Positions 18,131 through 26,014 of a stretch of 64,000 bases of DNA are shown piece by piece. Both the position numbers and the translations under genes were made by a program. The stretch is from Bacteroidota bacterium (lineage in GTDB: Bacteria; Bacteroidota; Bacteroidia; Chitinophagales; Chitinophagaceae): positions 310,001-374,000 of the forward strand of contig JAFDXJ010000050.1 in assembly GCA_018268015.1 (NCBI GenBank), read 5' to 3'. The number at the start of each line of letters is the position of its first letter. Within the stretch, counting starts at the first letter, position 1. The notes under the pieces are model-generated. The model saw only the letters and a program-made list of their open reading frames with translations, was not told the DNA's origin and made no database searches.

Positions 18131-19615
18131 TTATTTTTTTATAAAAATATAAGAACCATTTGATTTGTTCGACTGTGATTTTAAATAATAAACACCTGCT
18201 TTTAAGCCGCTTAAATGAATGTCGTAAACAGATACATTCTCTATGGATGTTTGTTTAAAAACCTTCCCCAAATTATCCATAATCGTTAATTGATATTTTT
18301 CTTCCGGATTCAAATTAAGTATGTGCAAAATATTATCTGCGGGATTTGGATAGAGCGCAATTTTGGATATATTTTTTTGTGCGGATAATTTTGATGTCAA
18401 AGCAGGAGGCACATCCCCGGCACAGATTGTTCGTACAAAATCAACGATGGAATCATAGACATTTATATCTGTTACGGTCATTGAATCAGTTAGGCGGGCA
18501 ACACTTAATTTTTTTAACTGATAGTACCTTCCGGAAGTGTGTGTATTAATTTCAACAGGAATATAGTTGGGACAAATGCGTGACAATGAATCGTATTTAT
18601 TTACTCCTATATCATAACCATATTCAGAACCATAATATTCTCGCCAAACGCCAATGATACTTCCATTTTTAAAGTAACAGTATCTACCGATTTGCTGTGG
18701 AGGAAGATTTGTATATTTCCTGTAAAAGAAATTTCTGAAATCCGTCAATGTTCCCAACACAAACCTGGGTAAATCCTGGTCTAATGTAAAAGTATAACCT
18801 CCATAAACAATCAGTTGGTTATTGATAAGAAAAAGTTTGTAAAGAGGGAATCCTTCAAAATAGGAGCTTGAAAAAACACGTGCTTTTTCCAATTTACCAT
18901 TGGCATTCAATTGCATTATGGTACTTGCATAATACAGAAAACAATCTTCGCAGGCTAAATAACCACCCACAAATATTTTCCCGTCGGCCCCTTCAAGAAG
19001 GGAAGTACCATAATATTCACTATAATGATTATAGGAGGGCTGAAGGGTCGTTTTCCAAATGATATCTCCGGTTTTGGAGATTTTCATTATGCCCATTTTA
19101 TTGTTTATATATATATCATTGGCAAAACTATATTGTACAATATAATCTCCTGATTTGGATTCAATGATCGAACCCGATATAATATGATTGAGTAAATCAG
19201 AATTATAATATTTAGCCCATTCAACTTCTGCTTTATTATTCAGTTTAAAAAGGGAAACACCCCAACGTGGTTGTAACGTATTTTTTAATTCCTTCTGTGC
19301 CAAAAAAAGCATGTAACCACCATCACTGGTGGCTATACCTTTAGCATCGCCACTACCATAATCTGTGAAAATTTTTTTTTCTATAAGTACGTTTCCAGCT
19401 GGATCAAATTTGACAAAGCCAATATCCCATTTATCTAAATGCTTATTAAAAATTGATTGACTTAAAGCCACCACGGACCCATCTTCAAATGGTATCATCG
19501 TAGAACATTCAAAATCATTATTGCCTTTTACTCCGAAATATTTTTGATAGGTTGGCTGTGTATAACTGACACCTGAAATAAACAAACAACTGAAGAGTGT
19601 AAAAAAATGTTTCAT
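18131..19615 (-). CDS. secreted protein with T9SS type A C-terminal sorting domain
   Basis: 494 aa. A signal peptide spans ~1-19 (cut before QPTYQ). Residues ~25-400 contain recurring segments such as GDGSVVALSQS, DGGYMLFLAQ, SGDYIVQYS and DGKIFVGGYLACEDC, the pattern of beta-propeller-like repeat proteins. The last ~78 residues are a type IX secretion sorting domain: ALYPNPADNILHI, YQLTIMDNLGKV, LSGLKAGVYYLK and a basic SYIFIKK end. It is therefore predicted to cross the outer membrane by T9SS and be anchored or released. No enzymatic motif seen. It stands alone between two gaps. Confidence 0.88.
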   Translation of the reverse strand: MKHFFTLFSCLFISGVSYTQPTYQKYFGVKGNNDFECSTMIPFEDGSVVALSQSIFNKHLDKWDIGFVKFDPAGNVLIEKKIFTDYGSGDAKGIATSDGGYMLFLAQKELKNTLQPRWGVSLFKLNNKAEVEWAKYYNSDLLNHIISGSIIESKSGDYIVQYSFANDIYINNKMGIMKISKTGDIIWKTTLQPSYNHYSEYYGTSLLEGADGKIFVGGYLACEDCFLYYASTIMQLNANGKLEKARVFSSSYFEGFPLYKLFLINNQLIVYGGYTFTLDQDLPRFVLGTLTDFRNFFYRKYTNLPPQQIGRYCYFKNGSIIGVWREYYGSEYGYDIGVNKYDSLSRICPNYIPVEINTHTSGRYYQLKKLSVARLTDSMTVTDINVYDSIVDFVRTICAGDVPPALTSKLSAQKNISKIALYPNPADNILHILNLNPEEKYQLTIMDNLGKVFKQTSIENVSVYDIHLSGLKAGVYYLKSQSNKSNGSYIFIKK

Positions 19616-19739
19616 GAGAATTGCATTGAATAGTTAGGAAAGATATTGTTAAATATACCAAATCTCTTTTAACTTTTTAGGAAAAAAATTGCTGAAAACA
19701 AACTTTTCCGAAACTGCCTACGTAGATTATAAAAAAGCC

Positions 19740-20165
19740 ATGATGATTTTAAAGAAAACAGGTTGGATTTTTCTCTCTATTCTGGGGCTTTTGTTTGTTT
19801 CCTTTTTTGTGTATGCAAACCTGAAGCCGCCAACATTAGGTGAGAAGTTATATATGGCTCATCCAACCCAGATTGTGGTAATGCTTGTACCGGAAAAAAT
19901 GAATATGGCCGATTCTGCAAGTTTGATTCAGCACATCAAAAAGGAAGCGTTTGTTTCCTCCGCAATTCTAAACAGGACTAGCCACATTCTATGCGTGACC
20001 TTTGATCCGGCTAGAGTAAACCGTCAGGAAATGATACATAATATACAAGCCTTTGATAGCAATATTACGGAAAGAATTATTACGAATCCGGGACCGCAAT
20101 GCCCGGTGGACGGCGCTTTATATACAATTGCAAAATTCAAATATGCTTTAAATCTTCGAAAATAA
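19740..20165 (+). CDS. membrane-anchored protein with HMA-like fold lacking CxxC
   Basis: 141 aa from the ATG at 19740; a TTG at 19689 would add 17 residues before the hydrophobic segment and seems less likely. One membrane segment at ~7-26 is an anchor or uncleaved signal. Residues ~45-115 follow the beta-alpha-beta-beta-alpha-beta pattern of heavy-metal-associated domains: IVVMLVPEKMN, a helix, SSAILNRTSHILCVTFDPARVNRQEM, then the NIQAFD helix end. The usual MTCxxC metal motif is replaced by KMNMADS, so a classical Cu-chaperone site is missing. A lone Cys occurs in GPQCPVDG near the C-terminus. The globin lipoprotein gene follows 24 bases later, so they are probably co-transcribed. Domain call is inference. 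Confidence 0.6.
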   Translation: MMILKKTGWIFLSILGLLFVSFFVYANLKPPTLGEKLYMAHPTQIVVMLVPEKMNMADSASLIQHIKKEAFVSSAILNRTSHILCVTFDPARVNRQEMIHNIQAFDSNITERIITNPGPQCPVDGALYTIAKFKYALNLRK

Positions 20166-20189
20166 AATTCCATCAACAAAAAAACAATT

Positions 20190-20651
20190 ATGAAAAAGCA
20201 AATTCTGCGTATCGCTTCATGTTTACTCATAAGCAGCACCATTTTATTAGCATGTAATAAGGATGATAATAACATGCCAGTTGGAAGTGAATTGTACCAG
20301 CGCCTTGGAGGAAATGCCGGCATCACAAAAGTTGTAGATGATGGTGTAGCGATAGTAGTGGCAGACCCTCAGCTCGCTCCGTATTTTGCCATCACCATTC
20401 AATCCCAGGAGCGAGTAGATGCGCTCAAAGCGAATATCGTAGATTTGCTCGGGCAAACTGTAGGTGGCCCGGAAGTATATACCGGATTATCCATGAAAGC
20501 AGCACATGTGGGTATGGGAATTGAAGATGATGATTTTACACAATTCCTGGTAGATTTCACACAGGCATTACAGGATAATGGCGTGAGCCCGGAAGACCAG
20601 GCAACGATTGGAGCTGCCCTAGAAAGCTTCCGTGTAGATATCGTAGAATAA
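20190..20651 (+). CDS. exported truncated hemoglobin (2/2 globin) lipoprotein
   Basis: 153 aa. Lipoprotein signal with lipid-acceptor Cys22 (ILLAC-N), then a ~120-residue truncated-globin domain: LYQRLGGNAGITKVVDD (35-51), ADPQLAPYF (58-66), VGGPEVYTG (91-99) and the proximal-His motif MKAAH106VGMGI. The usual Phe-Tyr pair at B9-B10 before ADP is replaced by Gly52-Val53, so the ligand-stabilising Tyr is absent. Most truncated globins are cytoplasmic; this one should be membrane-tethered outside the cytoplasm. Possible roles are heme, O2 or NO binding; none is proven. It is co-directional with the HMA-like gene and followed by a terminator. Confidence 0.85.
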   Translation: MKKQILRIASCLLISSTILLACNKDDNNMPVGSELYQRLGGNAGITKVVDDGVAIVVADPQLAPYFAITIQSQERVDALKANIVDLLGQTVGGPEVYTGLSMKAAHVGMGIEDDDFTQFLVDFTQALQDNGVSPEDQATIGAALESFRVDIVE

Positions 20652-20671
20652 TAAATAAAAAACACCAACCT

Positions 20672-20706
20672 GGAAGCAGTATGCATTGTTGCATGCTGCT
20701 TTTTTA
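20672..20706 (+). terminator. terminator after the globin gene
   Basis: Twelve-base stem (20674-20685 with 20690-20701, one G-T wobble) around a TTGT loop, followed by a T run. It lies between the convergent globin and topA genes. Confidence 0.85.
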
Positions 20707-20712
20707 GAAGTT

Positions 20713-23046
20713 TTATTTCTTCTTTTTGTTTGATTTCTTTTTAGGAGGATTTGCTTTTAAATGTTCAATAATTCCTTTGGCTTCTTCCAGGGTGATTTCG
20801 GCAGCTTTCTCCTGTTGCTCCTTACTGAGTTTATAGTTTCTTAGCCCTTGCTTAATATAAGGCCCATAAGGGCCTTTGAGTATTTGAATTTTTTCTTTTT
20901 CAAAAATTTTTATAGTACGTTCTTCTTTGGCTTTTCTTTTTTCAATAATTAAAGGCACAATTTCTTCAAATGACACGGTGTAAGGATCCATTTCTTTTTG
21001 AAGGGAATAAAACTTTTTATCATGAGATACATAAGGCCCGAAACGCCCAATATTAATTATGACATCCTGATCCTCAAATTGGCCGATATTTCGGGGTAGT
21101 TTAAATAATTCCATTGCCTCTTCCAGAGAAATGGTTTCGATACTTTGCCCTGTTTTTAATTTGGCAAATTCCGGTTTTTCCTCCGCATTGGTTTCACCAA
21201 TCTGGATCATAGGGCCAAACCTTCCCATCCTGGCTATCACTCTTTTCCCGGAGGGACTTTTACCCAATTCCCTTTCACCTTTTGCACGTTCCGCATTTTC
21301 CAATGTGTTTTCTACATCTTTTTTAAAAGGTGTATAAAAATGAGCAACCATATTATTCCATGCCTGTTTGCCATCAGCTATCTCATCAAATTCTTCTTCA
21401 ATCTTTGCCGTGAAGCCATAATCCATAATGTCTTCAAAATGTTGAGTTAGAAAATCAGTCACGACCAGGCCCAGGTCACTGGGAAATAATTTATTTTTTT
21501 CTACACCGGTATTTTCTGTTCCTCTTTCTTTTTGAACTTCATCATTCTTTAGAAGAAAAATTTGAAAATCCCTTGGTGTTCCTTCTTTACTTCTTTTTTC
21601 TACATATCCTCTCTTTTGTATAGTGGAAATGGTAGGAGCGTAGGTTGAAGGCCGGCCTATACCTAATTCTTCCAATTTCTTTACCAGAGAAGCTTCAGTG
21701 TACCTCGGCGCTGCGCGGCTAAATTTCTCCGTAGCGCGCATTTCTTTAAAATGTAATACCTGGTTCACTTTCAGAGGCGGCAACATATTGCTGTTGTCAT
21801 CATCCATTTCTTCCTCATCCGTATCTTCCCGATATACTTTTAAAAAGCCATCAAATTTAATCACTTCGCCTTGTGCAGTCAACTCTTCATGATTTGTAGA
21901 GATGTCTATTTTGGCAATTGTTTTCTCCAATTCAGCATCCGCCATTTGTGATGCCATTGTCCGTTTCCAAATCATTTCATATAAACGCTTCGTTTCATAA
22001 TCTTCAATTTCAGCATTTTGGATATATGTTGGTCTGATTGCCTCATGGGCTTCTTGCGCAGATTCATTTTTATTCTTATAGATTCTTTTTTGAAAATATT
22101 TATCGCCAAATTGCGACGTAATCTGATTGGAAATTTCAGTCATAGCAGTTTCACTCAAATTCACACTATCCGTTCTCATATAAGTGATATTTCCGCTTTC
22201 ATAAAGCTTCTGTGCGATAAGCATGGTCTTACTTACACTATAGCCAAGCTTGCGGCTGGCTTCCTGTTGAAGGGTAGAAGTGGTAAATGGCGCTGCCGGA
22301 GATTTTTTTGCCGGTTTTACCTGAATATCTTTTACGGTATATTGGGCTTTGATACAAGAGCTTAAAAATTTTTCTGCCAGCGCTGATGTGGATTGCTTTG
22401 ATCCTTCAGCTTTAAATATCACACTTTTTCCCTGTATATCTTTTTCATTAAAAAAAGCTTCGATTTTAAAATGCACTTGCGGAATAAAGGAATTGATTTC
22501 TCTTTCTCTTTCTGCGATGAGCCGCACGGCTACACTTTGTACTCTTCCAGCAGATAATGAATTTCCCATACTCATTTTTCGCCATAATACAGGGCTTAAT
22601 TCAAATCCAACAATTCTGTCAATAACACGTCTTGCTTGTTGAGCGTTTACCAAATTCATATCAAGCAATCTTGGCGAAGCGACTGCTTTTTTTATGGCTG
22701 GCTTAGTGATTTCATGAAAAACAATTCGTTTGGTTGTTTTAGGATCCAGACCCAGGACTTCACACAGGTGCCAGCTTATAGCTTCTCCTTCCCGGTCCTC
22801 ATCCGTAGCCAGCCAAATTTCTTTCGTTTTTTTGGCTACTTTTTTTAATTCGGAAACTACTTTTTGTTTATCCCCAGGTATGATATAGCGTGGTTCAAAT
22901 TTATTTTCCACATCAATACCCATATCACCTTTTTCCAGGTCACGGATATGCCCAAAGCAGCTTTTTACTTCAAATTCATTTCCAAGAATTTTCTCAATTG
23001 TCTTTGCTTTTGCTGGCGATTCTACAATTAAAAGATTATTTGCCAT
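20713..23046 (-). CDS. topA: DNA topoisomerase I
   Basis: Type IA topoisomerase that relaxes negative supercoils. 777 aa. The N-terminal Toprim domain begins LLIVESPAKAKTIEKILG and has the acidic ATDEDREGEAI motif (~80-90). The catalytic Tyr is in GNITYMRTDSVNLSETA (~residue 290). HEAIRPT follows at ~335. From ~590 to 760 the C-terminus has topoisomerase repeat modules (GRFGPMIQIG, GRFGPYVSHD, GPYGPYIKQG) in place of four-Cys zinc fingers, then a Lys-rich tail. This zinc-free C-terminus is common in Bacteroidota. It is monocistronic by spacing. Identification is secure. Confidence 0.97.
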   Translation of the reverse strand: MANNLLIVESPAKAKTIEKILGNEFEVKSCFGHIRDLEKGDMGIDVENKFEPRYIIPGDKQKVVSELKKVAKKTKEIWLATDEDREGEAISWHLCEVLGLDPKTTKRIVFHEITKPAIKKAVASPRLLDMNLVNAQQARRVIDRIVGFELSPVLWRKMSMGNSLSAGRVQSVAVRLIAEREREINSFIPQVHFKIEAFFNEKDIQGKSVIFKAEGSKQSTSALAEKFLSSCIKAQYTVKDIQVKPAKKSPAAPFTTSTLQQEASRKLGYSVSKTMLIAQKLYESGNITYMRTDSVNLSETAMTEISNQITSQFGDKYFQKRIYKNKNESAQEAHEAIRPTYIQNAEIEDYETKRLYEMIWKRTMASQMADAELEKTIAKIDISTNHEELTAQGEVIKFDGFLKVYREDTDEEEMDDDNSNMLPPLKVNQVLHFKEMRATEKFSRAAPRYTEASLVKKLEELGIGRPSTYAPTISTIQKRGYVEKRSKEGTPRDFQIFLLKNDEVQKERGTENTGVEKNKLFPSDLGLVVTDFLTQHFEDIMDYGFTAKIEEEFDEIADGKQAWNNMVAHFYTPFKKDVENTLENAERAKGERELGKSPSGKRVIARMGRFGPMIQIGETNAEEKPEFAKLKTGQSIETISLEEAMELFKLPRNIGQFEDQDVIINIGRFGPYVSHDKKFYSLQKEMDPYTVSFEEIVPLIIEKRKAKEERTIKIFEKEKIQILKGPYGPYIKQGLRNYKLSKEQQEKAAEITLEEAKGIIEHLKANPPKKKSNKKKK

Positions 23047-23318
23047 TCGTCATTTTTTAAAATAAATCATATCACATGATCTCCTGTAATATAGTTGTAA
23101 CAGGCATTTCAGCATAAAAATTCAAAGAGATTTCTTTTCCTGCTTCATCCATTTTATTTTTTCTTTTAAACTTAACAAAGAATGATTAAACCTTTTTACA
23201 ACAGTGCAATATTAAGTTAATCATGGAAACTGCAAAAAATGTTAAATGAAATTGAACCAGGATGATATTCATTTTTTGGCACACAATTAGAAATATTGTT
23301 CATATAAAATTTATAACT

Positions 23319-23687
23319 ATGAAAAAAAATTTCCTCTGTCTTCTCTTAGTCTTACTTGTTACAGGTATGGGCTATGAATCCGGTGCGCAATCAGTGTCTG
23401 TTTACCATAAGTACGCACCCAAGCAACAAGCCTTTTATTTTTATCCACGCTCGAACGTCTATTATGACATCAATGCCAGGATGTATTATTATCCTTTCAA
23501 AAATGGATGGGCTATATCTAAAAATATCCCTGCCAGGTTTGTATATAATAACAATCCGAGGTTTATTGTGTACCATAAGGGAATAGATGTATGGACAGAT
23601 AACAGGAATCACAGGATGATCTATAAAAAATATATCACATCGCCTGTAGTTGTTTATCAACAACCCGTTAAAGTCATCTACTGGTAA
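23319..23687 (+). CDS. small secreted Tyr-rich protein, unknown function
   Basis: 122 aa from the ATG at 23319, chosen because MKKNFLCLLLVLLVTGMG begins a clear signal peptide (cut near GAQS, ~25); the frame is open 57 bases further upstream, but without signal-peptide character. The mature part is ~97 residues, rich in Tyr, Asn and Pro (FYFYPRSNVYYDINARMYYYPFKNGW), and resembles a group of small exported Bacteroidota proteins with no assigned role. It ends with a strong terminator and stands alone between topA and lipA. Confidence 0.72.
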   Translation: MKKNFLCLLLVLLVTGMGYESGAQSVSVYHKYAPKQQAFYFYPRSNVYYDINARMYYYPFKNGWAISKNIPARFVYNNNPRFIVYHKGIDVWTDNRNHRMIYKKYITSPVVVYQQPVKVIYW

Positions 23688-23703
23688 TAAAAAATGGGTT
23701 TTT

Positions 23704-23737
23704 AAAAATGCAGTTGCTTGAGCAACTGCATTTTTTT
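23704..23737. terminator. bidirectional terminator between the small secreted protein and lipA
   Basis: A perfect 14-bp stem: 23704-23717 with 23722-23735 around a TTGA loop, flanked by A and T runs. The lipA stop codon (23736-23738) abuts the right end, so it can end both convergent transcripts. Confidence 0.88.
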
Positions 23738-24665
23738 ATGAACAGATCGCCTGTTTTTCCTTTGACCATTTATTTTTTCCATAGCCAGGAATAACATGGT
23801 TTTCACTATGATAAGAAGATCGTACAAGTGGGCCACTTTCAACATAATCAAATCCCATTTGATAAGCAGCTTCTTTATAAGCAGCAAATTCATCCGGGTG
23901 GACAAATCTGGCAACACGAAGATGTTTTTTCGTAGGTTGCAAATATTGACCTATGGTCACCACATCCACATGTGCATTGGCTAAGTCTTGCAAAGTAAAC
24001 AGGACTTCATCTTTTGTTTCTCCTAAACCCAACATAATGCCGGATTTTGTGCGCATATTATTTTCTTTAATAAAGGCTAGTACTTGCAAGCTTCTGCGGT
24101 ATTTCGCCTGAATTCTCACTTGTCTAGTAAGCCTTTCTACTGTCTCTATATTATGGCTGATAATATTTGGTGCAGCATCAATTACGCGTAATATATTTTC
24201 TTCTTGCCCTTTGAAATCGGGAATTAATGTTTCTAAAGTTGTTCCCGGATTTAAAGCTTTGACTGCTTTAATGGTATTGTGCCAAATGATGGAGCCGCCA
24301 TCTTTCAGTTCATCCCGATCCACACTGGTAATAACGGCATGTTTTACTTTCATCATAAAAATAGTCTCGGCAATTTTTTGTGGTTCATCCCAATCAACGG
24401 CCAGAGGGCGACCTGTAGAAACTGCGCAAAAGCCACAGCTACGGGTACAAATATTGCCCAGAATCATAAATGTAGCTGTGCCTGCTCCCCAGCATTCACC
24501 CATATTGGGGCAATTACCACTTTCACAAATTGTATGAAGTTTATTGGTATCTACTAATTGACGTATATGCTTATAATTTTCACCAATGGGAAGTTTTACG
24601 CGTAGCCAATCAGGCTTTTTCTTGTAATCACTTTCGGTTGGCGGTATGCTGGAACAGAGTGACAT
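23736..24665 (-). CDS. lipA: lipoyl synthase
   Basis: Radical-SAM enzyme inserting two sulfurs into protein-bound octanoyl groups to make lipoyl cofactors. 309 aa. The auxiliary cluster Cys residues are C47, C52 and C58 ([12 protein letters not shown]); the radical-SAM Cys residues are C73, C77 and C80 (CTRSCGFC). The C-terminal RSSYHSE motif, whose Ser ligates the auxiliary cluster, is present. Lipoate is the cofactor of 2-oxoacid dehydrogenase E2 subunits, which ties it to the E1 gene at 1281. It has a TATCTTTG promoter box 69 bases upstream and no lipB in the window. Confidence 0.97.
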   Translation of the reverse strand: MSLCSSIPPTESDYKKKPDWLRVKLPIGENYKHIRQLVDTNKLHTICESGNCPNMGECWGAGTATFMILGNICTRSCGFCAVSTGRPLAVDWDEPQKIAETIFMMKVKHAVITSVDRDELKDGGSIIWHNTIKAVKALNPGTTLETLIPDFKGQEENILRVIDAAPNIISHNIETVERLTRQVRIQAKYRRSLQVLAFIKENNMRTKSGIMLGLGETKDEVLFTLQDLANAHVDVVTIGQYLQPTKKHLRVARFVHPDEFAAYKEAAYQMGFDYVESGPLVRSSYHSENHVIPGYGKNKWSKEKQAICS

Positions 24666-24733
24666 GATATGAAATTATTTTCAAATGATTTGAATGCGGC
24701 GTTTAATGAAAGTCCGTAAAACACTTTTGAGTA

Positions 24734-24741
24734 CAAAGATA
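24734..24741 (-). promoter_or_regulatory. minus-7 promoter box (TATCTTTG) of lipA
   Basis: Exact TAnnTTTG match on the minus strand in the gap between the upstream barrel-gene stop and lipA. A CAAA (TTTG on the minus strand) at 24758-24761 is a possible minus-33 box with a short 16-base spacer. Confidence 0.5.
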
Positions 24742-24743
24742 AA

Positions 24744-25550
24744 TTACTTTCTGCCGCCAAATTCAATTGCAACAAATCCATTAAAAAAGAATGACTTATC
24801 TGTAGCTGTGACAAGGATAGGCATTTTTTTTGAATAATATTCTGCATTGACGCCCACTTCAATGGCTGATACTACTTCATTGTATCTTCCATAGTCAAAT
24901 CGCAGGCCTATTTTAGCATGTGCTCCCGGGGCAAACTGACCTTCCGAGAATCCTTTTGTAAAACCTGCCGATCCAATGATAGCAGATGGATCAGTGAATA
25001 AATTTGCAGTTTCGGGGCCGTATTTAATATCACTTACATTTCCTACTGAATCGGCAACGGTTAAATAATAGGGTTTTAAGTAACCGGCAGTAATTCCTCC
25101 GCCATAATTTATAGAAACCGCAACACCATTCTTATTGCCCTTTCCTCCAATCAGTTTCTGCTGGCCAATGCCTAATTTCAAAAAATAAAAATTATTTATT
25201 TTACCATAAATAAATGGGTTGCCAATTTGGAGCCCATTACTGAGAAAAACGGTTTTCCGTTCTTCTTTTGGGTTCTTTCTTTCGCCAATTTCCAGCCACC
25301 AGAGATTTGTGGTACTGATGGATTTATATTTTCCATGCTCATAAACGGCTGCCCAGCCATCCGTATTCAGTTTAGCGCCTAACAAGAATTGCTTTGAAAA
25401 AATCAAGGTACCTTCTTCTTCTTTTTTAATCAAAGAATCAATCCGATCTTGTCGTGCCTGTTTATCCTTTTCCCTTGCTGACATGGGCTTTTGAGCAAAT
25501 GAACAGAATGAAAATATTAAGCAAATAATCGTTAAATGAATTTTCTTCAC
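24744..25550 (-). CDS. probable outer-membrane beta-barrel protein
   Basis: 268 aa from the GTG at 25550, which starts a good signal peptide (KKIHLTIICLIFSFCSFA, then QKPMS). An ATG at 25604 exists but would overlap the divergent OsmC start and bury the signal. After a short charged helix (SAREKDKQARQDRIDSLIKKE) the protein is made of alternating hydrophobic/polar strands: FLLGAKLNTDGWAAVYEHGK, FYFLKLGIGQQ, VAVSINYGGGITAGYLKPYY and a C-terminal strand ending VAIEFGGRK. This is the look of an 8-12-strand barrel. No precise family recognised. Divergent from OsmC-1 with 44 bases between starts. Confidence 0.75.
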   Translation of the reverse strand: MKKIHLTIICLIFSFCSFAQKPMSAREKDKQARQDRIDSLIKKEEEGTLIFSKQFLLGAKLNTDGWAAVYEHGKYKSISTTNLWWLEIGERKNPKEERKTVFLSNGLQIGNPFIYGKINNFYFLKLGIGQQKLIGGKGNKNGVAVSINYGGGITAGYLKPYYLTVADSVGNVSDIKYGPETANLFTDPSAIIGSAGFTKGFSEGQFAPGAHAKIGLRFDYGRYNEVVSAIEVGVNAEYYSKKMPILVTATDKSFFFNGFVAIEFGGRK

Positions 25551-25571
25551 GTGGTTTTTATTAATTGGTCG

Positions 25572-25579
25572 TAAATTTA
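25572..25579. promoter_or_regulatory. self-complementary TAAATTTA in divergent promoter region
   Basis: The 8-base palindrome matches TAnnTTTA on both strands and lies 15 bases from the OsmC-1 ATG and 21 bases from the barrel-gene GTG. It could serve as a shared minus-7 box. It is a variant (TTTA, not TTTG), so support is moderate. Confidence 0.3.
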
Positions 25580-25594
25580 TAAAAAATTCAAACA

Positions 25595-26014
25595 ATGACT
25601 TCACAAATTATTTATAAGGGTGAATTACGTACTGAAGCAACACACCACAAAAGTAAAACCATTATTGAAACCGATGCACCCACAGATAACGAAGGAAAAG
25701 GAGAAAAATTTTCTCCAACTGATTTATTGGCCACATCATTAGGCACTTGCATGATGACACTCATGGGAATTAAAGCACGCGATTTAGGGATTTCCTTGAA
25801 TGGAACTTCTATTGAAGTAACAAAAATCATGAAAGCAAATCCACGAAGGGTAGGAGGTATCAAAATTGAAATTGACTTTCCCAAAAGCTTGTATATAAAT
25901 GAAAAAGAAAAAAGCATCTTAGAGCATACAGCCTTGCATTGCCCGGTAGCAAAAAGTATTCATCCGGATATTGAACAGGATATTCATTTTAACTGGCCAT
26001 TGCATTCTGTTTAA
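25595..26014 (+). CDS. OsmC family protein (first copy)
   Basis: 139 aa. OsmC/Ohr-fold peroxide or hydroperoxide detoxification family. The two redox Cys residues are present, in TSLGTCMMTLMGIKARDLG and ALHCPVAKSIHPDI. Order along the chain: N-terminal strand YKGELRTEATHH, SPTDLLATSLGTC helix, the substrate-face strand KIMKANPRRVGGIKIEIDF, and the second Cys helix. The cytoplasmic enzyme usually draws electrons from a dithiol partner; none is nearby. The 3' end overlaps the convergent DUF2851 gene by 26 bp. Confidence 0.9.
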   Translation: MTSQIIYKGELRTEATHHKSKTIIETDAPTDNEGKGEKFSPTDLLATSLGTCMMTLMGIKARDLGISLNGTSIEVTKIMKANPRRVGGIKIEIDFPKSLYINEKEKSILEHTALHCPVAKSIHPDIEQDIHFNWPLHSV

